From Pyrenopolyporus hunteri (taxonomy: Eukaryota; Ascomycota; Sordariomycetes; Xylariales; Hypoxylaceae): a stretch of DNA of 64,000 bases. Where the stretch lies: positions 3,162,001 to 3,226,000 of the forward strand of contig CADCXC010000038.1 in NCBI GenBank assembly GCA_902806595.1. Direction: 5' to 3'. Below, in pieces: positions 1-12,306 of this stretch. How positions within the stretch are numbered: position 1 is the stretch's first letter; each line of letters opens with the position of its first letter. Position numbers and translations under genes: made by a program. The notes under the pieces were generated by a model. That model saw nothing but the letters and a program-made list of their open reading frames with translations, did no database searches and was not told where the DNA came from.

Positions 1-731
1 CCACGACCTCGACGCCGCGCTGCTTCAGATACGCCTCGCCGCCCAGGAACGTCCTGTTCTCGCCGATGACGACCCGCGCTATGCCGTATAGGATGCAAGC
101 CCCGGTACCTAGGTAGCTCAGGCCTCCTATTTAGCGCAGCGGCTCGGGATGTTCGGACTTTTAAGAGATAGGGGTATAGAGTTTTGAATATATATACACT
201 TCGCTAGGCGAGGCGAGTAAGGTAGGTAGATAAGTAAGTAGATAGACATCACTTACACATATCGCACGGCGAAAGGGTCGTGTACATAGTACTCCCGCGG
301 TACGCGGAAGAGGGCAGACGGCCGGCGTTTTGGAGACACGAGGTCTCGCCCTAGACGCGTTAATCGAACGGAACCAGTTCTCTACACATCAGCCCAATCC
401 CAACCCCAACCAACGAACCACACCCCCCTCTCTCCGCCGTTATATATAGGTACCTACATAGGGAGGGGTGCACGTACATGGAGAATCGGGTTCCCGCTCT
501 GAACCCTCATGTTACGGCCCCGACCGAGCACCTTGCCGTCGGCGGCTACCAGGGCTGCGCCGATCTATACGCACCCCCCACCGAAGTACAAAGTAAGGGA
601 GGTGTTCTGACTAACGTAGGTAGATGTGCTTGTTGCTTGGCTTGGGCTATACTACGTACCGGGACGCCGCCTTCTCGGTATCCGATCCTGGCCTCTTCGA
701 GAGCTAGGCTCAGGCCCTTTGCGTCGTCCAT
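1..731 (-). CDS. FCY1: Cytosine deaminase, 5' part (3' end beyond the left edge)
   Basis: This enzyme hydrolyses cytosine to uracil in the pyrimidine salvage pathway of the cytosol and is a zinc enzyme of the CDA fold. Four exons are readable on the minus strand: 731-660, 564-478, 350-257 and 108 to the window edge. Spliced together they give one frame with the family landmarks: DDAKGLSLALEEARIGYREG near the N-terminus, HGE (zinc-binding His and catalytic Glu) at the start of exon 3, and SPCDMCTGAC (the two zinc-binding Cys) split across the exon 3/4 junction. GENRTFLGGEAYL follows. Donors are GTACGT, GTACGT and GTAAGT. The Met at 731 is the first sure start, but open frame continues upstream (ECIKIE), so a small upstream exon is possible. 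The C-terminal part lies outside the window. Family assignment is firm; the start is uncertain. Confidence 0.85.
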
Positions 732-1614
732 CTCGATTTTGATACACTCGCTCTGCCGAGGGATATTACTATCTTGCGGGGGGTTCTCGGTAAGGATATG
801 TAGGTACCTAGGTAGTTGATTAGGTAGGTATGTATGAACGGGCGTAAATAAATCCCCAACCTTTATTTTCGTCTATCTTGTAGGAGGAACCGGTAGTCTT
901 ATACGGGTTACTATGATCGATTACCTTAGATATATAGGTAGGTATGTATTAGTTTATACACGAGATTAGTGACGTTGAGAGATAAATGGCGGCGGTCCCC
1001 GCTTCATGGGCCACTATTGCATTATTCAACTAAGCAATCTAGAGCGATGTAAGGGGCTTGATGCCCACCTTCTTATCTACAGGACGCTTTTACTATTACC
1101 CTTATTAGAAGATAAAGTCAAGTACCGCTTAAAAGGAACGGATCAATGCATTCAATCGGATGAAATACTTCACAGGCAGGGTATAGCACAAGAAATATGA
1201 ATAATAACTCTTACACCAACCGGGAACCTTTTGATTCCCGAAGAGACCCTTGACAATTACATCTGGAATATATGTTGGTCTACAAGAACCCTCCCAGAGA
1301 CCTTTTGCCCTACTCAACTCTATGTCCTAGGCTACCTCGCCTCACTCTGCGCCTCACAAAAGTATCAAACTTTCAAGTAGCCTGGGCTACTGAAAAATAA
1401 AACAAGAGGTTGTACAAGCCCTGAAAAAAATTGAAGGCTCAAAAGTTCCTCTTCCGCCTCCAGATCCTGACCAGAACACCTCTATTAACCGTGGCCTCCT
1501 TGGTATATGCTCCTACTTATACAACCGAGCCTTCGTAACGCCGAACCATGGGAAAGAAATTGTTATGCGAATGAATCGTACACCCCGCGACCTCGATCCA
1601 CCAATCTCCGGTGA
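732..1614. other. Intergenic between FCY1 5' end and SNT2 3' end
   Basis: No coding signal was found. Positions 800-830 and 930-950 carry TAGGTAGGTA-type tracts. It should contain the promoter of the cytosine deaminase gene and the 3' UTR of the SNT2 gene. Confidence 0.5.
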
Positions 1615-4600
1615 TCACGACAAGAGGTTGCGTAGCGACGCGTTGGCGCTGGCCCCACTCGCCGGCCGGCTATCATTGGGCCGTGGGGGTACGCTGCTAT
1701 TTAGACTTGGCTCACGGCTCATCGAAATCGGACTTCCATGTGGATTCAAGAATGGCGACCGTGAGCTAAGTAGCCCTTGGGAGAACGAATGCTCCGAAGT
1801 CCGTGGCGGAGGGCTGCCGTTTGTGAGACCGTGAAGCGGGTTGTGCGTGGAGTGATATGGTGGCATATAAGGGGCAGTTCCATTCTGAACCGAGGTAATA
1901 CCACGTCGGGGCGGAGAAGGAGGTAGACCGTTAACCATAGGCTGACCAAGCCCGTGCTGAAGAGGAGGTCCCTGATGATGCGACATCGGCGCTATCGGCG
2001 GTGGCCGGAGATCCCGAAGATGGTTATGGTGGATAGAACCCGGTCCACCAGAGTTACCATTGATCTGGTGTAGTGTCGGCGGATGCTGGGTCGGGCCACG
2101 ATGCCAATCTCCATAAGGGGCACTAGGAGGCGGGTAATGGTGCGCAGTCAGCGGCGAACCACCTGGGGCTGCCATGGGACTCGTAACAGCGTGAGGGGTA
2201 GTTAGCGGCAACGGAGGAGGAACACTTGCAGATGGGGGGTGCAAGGGTGGAGCGGCCATCGCTGGAGCAGCCGAGGGTGTTGTTACTTGTGCAGGGGGAC
2301 CTCGAGGGCCCCACGAAGCACCCACGTCCGTGAGCCTGTTCACGGTATGAGGTATGTGAGGTGGGTGGTTCGTTATAGGGGCCGGGATGGCAGGCGGCAG
2401 AACTCGAGGCGCCTCATTTGGAATCGGCCCATCCATTTTGGGAGGATTATGAGGCGTGAGCTTCCGGTTGCTCCTCTTGCATTTATGGCACTGCACGCTC
2501 CGTTGAGCAACAAACTTCTGAGCCTCGCTGCTAAGATTACCGTGATATCCGTTCGTTAAGACCCTTTCTTGGTTCTTGTCGATAGGCCACCACTTCGGGC
2601 TGACGTCAATGCCACAAGTTATGCAGACCTTGTCACCACAATGAGGGACGACAGAGGCTACATCGGAGCCATTGTCAACCGGAGACGCTCTCTGGCCTGC
2701 TGATGCCGAGTTCGAGATGGTGGTAGTAGACTGTCTCCGGTTAGGGTTCGCTTGAGTAGTGACGACGGGTGTCTTGGTAGCTATATTTGCCAAGTTCGCC
2801 TTGCGAACGTTACCCGTCAGCGTAAGGTCTGCTTGCTTGTAGTTCTGGACGTAAAGCTGCAGGGCATTCGTGGGTTGAGGGTCCTTGTTTTGGCTATCGG
2901 GCTGAGACACGGGGTCGTGCATGCGGTGAACTACTCCCTTCTGGGGAATATGTTCCTTGCACCACACGGCTGCCGACATTATACCGCTCTCTGCTCCTAT
3001 GGTGACGAGGTTATGCTGATCGCGCCTGGAACCTTTTACGGGTGTGACCTCGAAGCCGAGCAGATACCCGTTCTGGTGAGCGCATTCTACGTGGACTAGG
3101 ATACTAATTAGTATAATAAAACCAATTGTTCGCGGTATTACACTTACCAGGGGCGCGGCATTGATGGCAGGCTACACATGCACCGCCCTTTCGCTTGCAT
3201 ACCTTGCAGACTTCGTCGTATCTGCTACGAGGTATGGACGGGATACCTTCCGACGGGCCTAGAGCAAGCGCGTTGCCGAACTTGACTTCGGGCATCCACA
3301 CAGCGCAGGTGACGTGAACCCAATTATTATCAGCCGTCCTCTTCAGCGGCTCCCTGGGGTTCACCGGCCGATTCAACTCTTCCTGCCTCTTGCGGTAGAA
3401 GTCCGCGGCCTTCTGCGCGAGCTCGCGGTCCAACCGCTCCTTCTCCTTCTCCTTTTCCGTCTTCTTCTTATGCGTATTCTTTGGCGGCTCGATGATATCG
3501 CGTTCCGTGTATTCAACCGGACATAGGACACATTTGTAATCCTGATTACCAATGTTAATAGTTAGGCCGAAGGGTTAAACAAGGTACACTTACTATGGAT
3601 ACTTGAGGATTTTTATCGTTCAAGCACATGTCGCATGTCCATTTCCCGGGAAGGCGGTTATCAACAACGCCATAACACTTACGGTGGACGGTAAGCCGGC
3701 ACTCCTTACAAGAGAGGTGGGCTTGTTCACCCATCGGAGCCATCTGGTCGCAGATAGCGCAGGGTAGGGTACGGGGTTTCGGCAGTTCTGGTGCAGGGGG
3801 CGGTGCAGGCTTTTCCACCGCCTTTTCTTTCTTCTTCGATTGGGTAGTGGTATGGCTAGGGGTGCCGGAGTCTGAGGCGTTGACCTCGGTTTCTTTATCT
3901 GCAACTGTCTTCAGCTTCTTGCGCGGCGGCGGCGCCTCGCTACCACTGGGTTGGGGGGCGGGCGTCGCTGCGGCGGAAGTCTGCGCCGTCGATGTAGTTC
4001 CGTTCGGCTTGTTGTAGACGGTCAGGTTCATCATCTCATTCGCTGACATGATCTCCTTGAGCAGCTCCTCGTCAACCCTTCGTTTCCAGGAACGACCACC
4101 GGCCGCGGCGACCTTCTTGGCGAGGTCCTCCATATCCTCCCATTGGATGGCATACCGTCGCCATAATTCGGCGCATCGCCTACATAGCGCTCCGATGTAC
4201 TGTACGCCTTTGTCCTTGTTCGAATGCTTACCACCACCCTCGGTCACCAGACCGGACGCGCTATTAGGCGCCCGCCGCCATTGTCGCGAGGATTTGGTGG
4301 AGCAGAATTTGCACACGAAGCTTCTCTTCAGCTTAACGGCCTTCTCGGTGTCGAACGCGGAGTCGTCTTGGTCATCGGCAACATCGTCTTGGAGCTTGTT
4401 CGCCGTCGCTTCAGCTTTCTTCGCCTCCTTCTTCCCCTTCCTGCCAGAAAAGTTACCCCATATTTGCTTGCCCCTCTCGGTTTTCTTCCACGTGTAGTAG
4501 AAACGGACAATCTGTGAATGCTTGACCGTTTTTACATGCTTAGTGATGAGGTAGAGCTCGGAGCCAAACTTCGTCACGCCTTCCTCGAATTTTTTGATCT

Positions 4601-7009
4601 CGGCAGCGCTAAGCTCCGGCTCTTTGAAAACCGATTTGTCGACTTTAGTAAGCGCCTTCGATGCCTTAGCCGTATCATAGTCGTTCTTAAACAGGGTATT
4701 AATGGCTACATCTCGGAGATTGGTCGATTCTTTCGGAAGGTTGAACAGAGGGACCAGTTTCGCCTTCGCGCTCGCCATGTACTCGTCCAGTTGGGATTCC
4801 GTGGTTGGCGTGTCAACTTCGTCCAAGGGCTTCCATAGTAGCTGAGCCGTATTCCTCTCGTCGTCGTTATCGTAGTCTTCGCCTCTCGCCACGTATCCGG
4901 GAGGCTCGTCCTGGATCCACCTCGGCCGCTTCTCTCGAGCGGCTTTCTCGGCTTCAAGGGCCGCGAGGGCTTCCTTGGACTGCTTGCTGTCCTTTTTACC
5001 CGTCTTTTTAATCTCGAGGGGTTTCACCAGCTTAACTGGACGACCGTACCAAGGCACAACAGTGGCTTGATGCTTGGGCCCTAGGCGGGACCCGGCTCGA
5101 GGATATATGCGGTCGTCATAATCAAGGGCATCCTCCGGCTTACAATGCTGGCCTAAATACCTATAAGGCCACAGGCTTGCATGGTATATTTGCTCCGCCG
5201 TGGCTGGTTGATGAGAGTCATCGATACCGTCGGTAGGACTTGTGCGATTGGTATCGATAACATCGTCCTCATCTTCCCACAACTCCTCTTCCTCTGCCTC
5301 AGGGTGTGCGTCAAGTAAACTCGGGGTATGTCGAGCTTCTAGCTTCCTTTCCTGAGCACGACTGCATGCTGCGCAAGCCCAAGCAAAACCACGTGACGGT
5401 TTCTTCAGCAGAGGCGGGCGGACGCAGTTCATATGGTATGTCTGCTGACATACTGCACAATCGACGGAATCGTTACTGTTCCCATCGAGTCAGTTTCTGC
5501 TGATTTACTGAACCAGGGCGTAAGAAGGAAAGGGGGGGAGGGGAAAGGGGGAATAGACGTCGGAGTCAGAGTGACAGGTGACAGGGGAGTGGTGGGGTCC
5601 AATGACATAAGCAAGCATACGTACCTTGCACAATATCCACTGCATCTCTTGCAAAGCTTAACGGCACTGGTAAATTCCTTGGACCGACCCTGCTCCACCA
5701 GAATGTACTTCCACCGCTCATCCAACACCTTCTTGACCCGCTCAGGTACATTGACGATCTGGAAACACGGGATCACGTCGTAGTTCTTCTGGATATAGCG
5801 ATCGTACAGTTTCTCGTACCAGAAGCAGTCGGGCGTTTTTCGATAGACGTCCATGTCGTCTATTTCAGCCTTGTGGCGGATTTGGCACTTGCCGCGCAAT
5901 GCGGTCAACGGACTAATGTCCGAGTGCATGGTGGCGAAGACCAGTCTCGTGTCGTTGACCTTCTTGCCGATGTCCTTCGGGCGATAGTACCAATTAATTC
6001 GCAACGCATCCACGGGCTTCGCAGCGTCATTCTGCACGTGTAGGAATTCCATGATGCGTCCCAGGTAATATGGTTCTCCCGGTGGCTCGCACACGAGATA
6101 AACATGGTCTAAATAACGTAAGGGTCAGCCAGCTCGCTACGCAATTGGTAGGGCAAAATTGAGAAATTAAGAAACGCGCAAATTAGTTGGGTCCAGATAA
6201 TCTCGGGTAGGTTCCATACCATTCGCCTCCAGTACCGTGCCGTCGTCCGCCACCATCTTCCCGTCTTTCGGGATCGCACCGCATTTCTCGAAGAAAAGCA
6301 TGTTGGTCTCTTTATATCCCGTAGTATTGTACGGGTTCGTAGGCGTCATCGCGTGCGTCGCGTTTCGCTTCGTCGTGTTGGGGCCGCTAGGTGCCGGGGT
6401 ACTACCGTTACTATGCGCATTATTCGCAGCTGATTGCGCAGGTGCTTTGCGCTTCTTAGATGTAGTAACAGTCGTGACGGTAGGTGTGTTGTTCGAGTTC
6501 GAGTTGGCCGTAGAATGCGAATCCTTTGCTGTCGCGTGCGAACCACCACCAGTCTTCCCATCCTCCGACGCTGCACCTTTGCGTGTCGCCGAGCTCGCGC
6601 CTTTAGATGCATCACCATTCCCATTTGTGGATACACCGACTTGTCGCGAGGATTTCTTTGGCTCGTCGTCCTTCTTCTCTGTGTAGGAGTCGTACATGTC
6701 TACGTCTACATCTTTGTCCTCCGCGTAATTTGGCCGCGCTTGTCCCCGATTGCGTGAACGCGTGCCGTAAGGAGACGGACCCGTCATCGTCTCCTTTCCC
6801 GACGGGTTCGACCCCGTAGAAGCCGACTTGGTCATTGGCTGCGAGTTGGCTGCATTATCCCCAGTAGCCTTGTTGCTGGTAGGCTTCGGGGTTTGGGTGC
6901 TGGAGGTTGGTGTGGAGGTGTTGTGCGCAGAGCTAGAGTCTGCTAGTTCCTTGTTCGAAGATGACGAAGGATTGGGTTGGTCATCGGGGTCGCTAGACTT
7001 CTGCGCCAT
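1615..7009 (-). CDS. SNT2: SNT2-type chromatin regulator (BAH, ELM2/SANT, PHD, extended PHD)
   Basis: A nuclear chromatin reader. In yeast, Snt2 works with Ecm5 and the Rpd3 deacetylase in stress-responsive transcription. Five exons (7009-6220, 6108-5625, 5475-3594, 3541-3148, 3095-1615) join in frame to about 1676 residues, normal for filamentous fungi. Order: a low-complexity Ser/Thr/Asn N-terminus to about residue 250; a BAH domain starting DHVYLVCEPPGEPYYLGRI; a split first PHD (CKRCSGYCASNDSVDCAVC); an ELM2-like stretch (YPRAGSRLGP); a SANT repeat (FEEGVTKFGSELYLI); a GATA-like CxxC finger; a second PHD (LPCAICDQMAP); an extended PHD containing WVHVTCAVWMPEV; and a second GATA-like CxxC finger (CITCGIDVSPKWW). 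The C-terminus is a roughly 300-residue Pro/His-rich disordered tail. Intron 1 uses the GTATGG donor at 6219; its splicing gives EANDHVYLV. All key Cys/His of the fingers look present. Confidence 0.93.
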
Positions 7010-10000
7010 AGTGGGTGATTAAAAGGCGGCGCATATACTGTCACACGGGAGGGACGCCGAAAAGTCTACGGCGGAGCTAATCGAGGCAGACAGCGGAAGC
7101 CTGAGTCCATAAGATTGGCAATCTAGGTGCAAATCTCGCTGTCAGAATGTTTCAGACAAAAACTGTGCTGGAGGTTGTAGATTCCTTAAGGGCGTTTCGC
7201 CGGTGGTACCACGGCAGACTGGGAGACAAGGGTCCGTGGGAAGCTTACCGAATTATGTCCCACGATGGTCCTGGCTTAAGGTTTGTTAGAGAGAAAAGGG
7301 TAAGGACGGAAAAAAAGGGAAGACGGAGCTAGAGTTGGGTAGGCTGATTATTGGGGAAGAGGAAGAAAGTTTGGGAGAACGGATAATAATAAAAAAATAA
7401 AAAGTGGTGAAAACGCGCAGGATATCTTGCCTGGCACGGGGATGGATGGGTGAGGTGTGAATAAAAAGAAGGTGGGAGAGACGTGACTGTGGATGTGGGA
7501 CGGGAAAGATGAGAGAGGTGTAAAAGTGAAGGTTTATGTAAAGCGAGCCAAGATGGACCGGGGAGGTTTGAGGCGGCGGGACAGACCATCAAATCGGAGC
7601 CCACTATCCACACGACTAGCCGGGTAGGCCGTCGGCCAGAGGATCATAGGATGGACAAGGTAGGCGAGGTGTTGCTATGTATGGGGGTGGATGGGCATGG
7701 GGATGGAAGAGCAGAACAGCGACTTACCGAAAAGGTATGTAATAAGGTAGCTATGGTACATACGCATATGTAGGTGTAGGTATGTAGACTATCTATTGCG
7801 AGAGAAGTAGGGGTCGCCAAGAGCATACGATGATCGACCTATGATATCGAGACTGTCGATTAGGTACGCACGGAATTGTTCTCTCGAGGAGTGTTGAGCC
7901 GGGGGCCTGCCGGGGGAGCTGAGGGCCGGGGGGGGAAGTTGACGATGATGATGACACGGATGCTCTAACCTCAGTGAAGCAGATTAGGAAGACGAAACCT
8001 GGGGATGATGGGGATGCTGGGGGGTGTGAAGGGTGAAAAAAGATGAGATAGGTAGAATTATTGGGTGGGTAGAAGAAATGGATAGGTAGGCAGAGAGGTA
8101 TGTAATATGTAGGTATGTATGTACTCGGTTAAAAAAAAGGTAAGGTCCTTAAGGTAAGGTACGTGGGTAGGTAGTAGGTAGGCAGGTTTACTGTAAGTGC
8201 GTTTATGGGAGGAATGAAAAAGAGAAGGGCGACCTTTTTTTACTTTCTCTGATGAATCGTCGGACTAACCAGCTACAAGTATGTACGTACATACGTGGGC
8301 AACTAGGGTACCCTAAATAAAGCTAGGTAGGAGAAGTAGGAGGTTCGCAAGGGCTGATGTTGAGTGAATGGATGGAATAGATGGAATAGATGCGTACGTG
8401 CAGTGCAGCAGCGTGTGCATCACAGGAAGGCAAGAAGAAGAAAAGAAAATGTCAAGAGATGCAAATGCAGAATGCAACGCTCGGCTGTAGGTGTTCTATC
8501 AATCTATCTACGTACACACATCTAGTCCATATGCATGGATGGATGGATGGATGGATGGACGTATGTCCATGTGTACGTAGTGTACAATAATAACACCTAC
8601 AATACAGAGAGGTAGGTAGGTAGGTACGCATATACGTAGGTAGGCATATGCGTTAGGAGGTATCCAATCCGATGGATGTATAATGCAGTAGTATATATAC
8701 GTAGTAAGGTTGACTATGGTAAACGGCAATTTTGTTGCTTCATGTTCCAATGCATGTATGTACATACAATACGATGAAATAGGTACTGTACAAATCGCAA
8801 CAGCACCCGGTTCGAAGGTAGGTACGCGCTACCTATAGACTGTATCTCCCCGGTCTGGGCCCCAGGCAAATAATAAAGCCATGGAATCAGGCAGTAAAGC
8901 AGGTAGTTAGGTACTTGGTACTTGGTAATAGGTAATAATAGAATGATGAAATGATAAAACGATAAAATAATAATAATATAATATCCAGGTACCTACTCCA
9001 TATGGAATACCCAGGTCGAAGAAGACGAAGAATAAGAAGAAGACGCACAAAGGGCACGGGGAATAAATTGGGATGGGGGAGGAGTTGGGATCTTCAGCCA
9101 TTCAAACTCTGATATTGTACCAGCTGGGCTCAATTGGTAGAAAAGGGTAACGCCGCGGTACCCGGTACCTCCCAGCGACAGGGTCAACACGCGCGGTTGA
9201 GCTGTGTACGACGAGCAGTGTGTTGTACATGGACTTCCCTGACAAGGCCAGTGTGGAGTGGCACTGAGGTTAAAAAGTCTCGCCTTGGGAGAGCCCACAC
9301 CCCCCCGGCCCACATCCATTTACCTCCACCCCTGTCAAGTCCAACCAAACTTGGGCTACTTTCTGAAGGCTGCATGCTCTATTCGACTTCATCTCATCCA
9401 TCATTCTCGGATCTGAAAATCTACGGCCGTCCCTGCGTGCTTTTCTTCCTGACAAAGACGCATGCCTATCGCGCCCTATTGATACCGCGCTGTTCTCGAT
9501 CATAAGGCCTTGCCTCTCTTGGTTAGATGCTGTCTTGACCTCAATGAATCCTTGGTGTCTTTTTGTTGAAAACAGTTGCATCCCCGTTTCATTTTTTTCA
9601 TTTTTTTTATTTTCATTTTTATTTATTTTTTTTTGCCTAGCTTGCCCGCTACTATTTTCGTGAGATGCGTTTGTACTGCCTGGCCTTCATTTCAGTGCCT
9701 AAAGCATTTAAAAATTCCCCTTTTATAGAAAAATAGGACTTGTCGTCGCCATCGTCAGGGGGGTCTCCCCCATTTACAGGTGTACTGCCTGTCCTGGATC
9801 TTCGAGCTCACCTCATCGGGGCAACGCGCGGTGTATGACAGGCAGCATTCCTATCACCTGTCGCACCTTCAGGGTGGGGATCTAGCCAAGATCGACCGCG
9901 AGTCAAGACCGCCCATCCGAGATTTCCTCCAACACAAGCAAGCGCCGTTGTCTATCTGGATTTTCTCGCACCAAGATGTCATAGTAGTAGCCGGATAAGG

Positions 10001-12306
10001 CGTAGTACATCATCACCCACCTACCTGCCCGGCGCTGCTTGGTTTTTTATGCCATTTAATCACAACTAGCGCGTCTTATACCCATCCTGGGAACAGTTCG
10101 GCCTTGGGCTTCGGGATGCCGCGAAGGCGAGGCAGTCAGGTCTGCGAGCCTGGGCACCACTGGCCACCCGGGACAAAAACGACAGGTATTGAGTAAACCC
10201 CCCCACCTCGCGATTCTAATGGTCCAACCAGATCACATGCGACAAGGATACCACCCGTCACCGCTGTGCAATAGTAGAGACATAACCCAAGACAACCGAG
10301 CTCATAAATCTGCAAAAAGTACGGTAGGATGAATTGCCCTAAGTCGAAATATGCACTTCATCTTGACGGTCAGAAGGCCCGCTCTTGGTAAATCGTTAGG
10401 GCGACGTTCCTTTGGATGATTGCTTCTCAATTCCAGGTTCCATAGGAGGGAGATGAAAGCGCCGTCCTCTAGAAGCCAATATCAATGACTGGATTCAATT
10501 TGGCCTACCTAATACGGACAACATCGACGTAATACAGGCTTTTTGGGGGGGAGGAGACTAGGTAGGTAGGCAGGTAGGCAGGTAGGTAGGTATGTAGTCC
10601 TGACGCGCGGAGGAACGTTTTAGCAACCTTGCCTCTTGAGGGCAGACCGGCCGAAATGACCTTGCATCCTCATGATGAATAAGTGACCCCAGATTCTAAA
10701 GTATCTACTTATCTACCTACCTACCTATCATTCAAAACGCAAAAAATTCGTAAATTTTGGGCAAATGGCCCCAATTGTACCAGCTCAATATACCCAGTTA
10801 CCACCTACCTAGGTACCTATATATATAAGAGCCGGCGACCTATTCTGAAATCATAAAGATGAATAGGCGCTTGGTAAAGCCAGATATAGGGCTAGCCGCT
10901 GACACTTTGGAAAGGTAAAACACCGTTCTAACCTGGCGTCCGCGAGACCTGCGATGATAGGAATCGCTAATATTAGGGATTGGGTTATTAAGCGGTTACT
11001 ATAGGAATTTAGAAATTGAGGTGGTATCACATTTCGCAATCTCCCCCAACTCCCCCCATTTCCCCCATCGCTTGCTATAAGGTAGATGGTATGCATTCTT
11101 CTCGCTTTATTGAACGTAATCTGCGTGAGTTGGAGACCAGAAGCGCTTACCGAAAAGAAGTATTCGGTTGGAAGCAAAAAAAGACAGGAGGCTGCTACTA
11201 CCTAGCTTGAGCATGTCACAATAGGTACCTAGGTAGGTAGGTGGTAGGTAGCGTACTACGTATAGTACACACGTATGTATCTACGTATACACAACTCTGA
11301 TTTTCGCCACCCACAAAGATAAAACCGGAAATGAACCCACTGATACTTAAACGTACCATTACCCAGATACCCGTTGTATATTGGGGAGTTGTATGCATAA
11401 TAAGGATTATCGCCGCGATCGCAAGCCGAAAGGAAGAGGGCCCGAAGCTGAGATGACCAGACGCAGACCCAATAACGAATAAGCAATAATAGCCAATTTG
11501 TTTCTAGTTGGTCGACTTGCGATGCTGAGATGTCAGGAGAACCATCGTTCTCATTCTGCGGGAAAAAAAGTCCTAGACCGGGCTGCCTAGGTAGGTACGC
11601 TACGATACGCTACCTTGCCTTACCTGGCTCGTTACATTGGTACCTACCCTATGAGGTACATGTAATTAAGTTGGAAGTTTGACGTTGGAGGATGACCCGA
11701 CCGCACGAGGTTCGTAAATCGGCACGGGCCACTTAGGAGGGCAATCTGAGATCCATCCGTTGAAGTCCACCGTCCAATAAGAGGCGCCGGGATTAGGTGG
11801 ATGCATAAATTCCCTTTTGGGAACTACGGCAGTGATTACGCGATGCCGTACCTGATTATGTCAAGTAGAGTGGGCCCCTCGGAGGCCAGGCGCCATTCCC
11901 GATGCCTTGGGAGGGTCTGTGCAGAACGCGCTGATTGACCCTCCTACATTCTTCCACTTGGCATATGCAAGGGGATTAATACTGAAAGAGCGCCTTTTTG
12001 CCACCACGTGACATGGCGTTTCTTTCGTGTCCAACGCCATTTTCTTAAGAGCTCCTACTTAATTCTTTTTTTTCCTTGGGGGCATTATCAAGAATTCATA
12101 CTCATTAGTCACGTCGGCTTTGTAGCCTGCAATTTTGTCTTGTACTGCATTAGGTACCTAGTGAGCATTGGGCATTAGTTTATTTGCTGTTTGCTACAAA
12201 AGGACTGAAAAACACCAACCAACAACTCCGATGCATTTCACAGGCATCTGTCAAAAAAAGTCCATAATATGGTCACAAGCTTCTTCATTCACCTAGGCAG
12301 ATCACC
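7010..12306. other. 5.3 kb gene-free stretch rich in TAGG/CCTA tracts
   Basis: No open frame here has recognisable domain content or supporting splice structure. The stretch holds many short low-complexity signals: TAGGTAGGTA or CCTACCTA tracts near 8100, 8610, 10560, 10720, 10800 and 11225; (ATGG)n at 8535; and a T-rich run near 9590-9630. The first few hundred bases must contain the SNT2 promoter, and the last few hundred the former promoter of the helicase pseudogene. Small open frames of 60-150 codons occur but look random. Confidence 0.5.

Noticed and set aside
6167..6219. Reading SNT2 exon 1 on to the stop at 6167 (NLRVS end)
   Set aside because: No donor there has the phase needed for exon 2; the GTATGG donor at 6219 gives the expected BAH start.
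9118..9215. Possible tRNA: GGGCTCAATTGGTAGAA resembles a D-arm/A-box
   Set aside because: No matching TpsiC arm (GGTTCRANNCC) at the right distance and no acceptor-stem pairing.
9780..9998. 72-codon open frame preceded by an acceptor-like TTTACAG
   Set aside because: No partner exon, no recognisable domain, and adjacent frames equally open.
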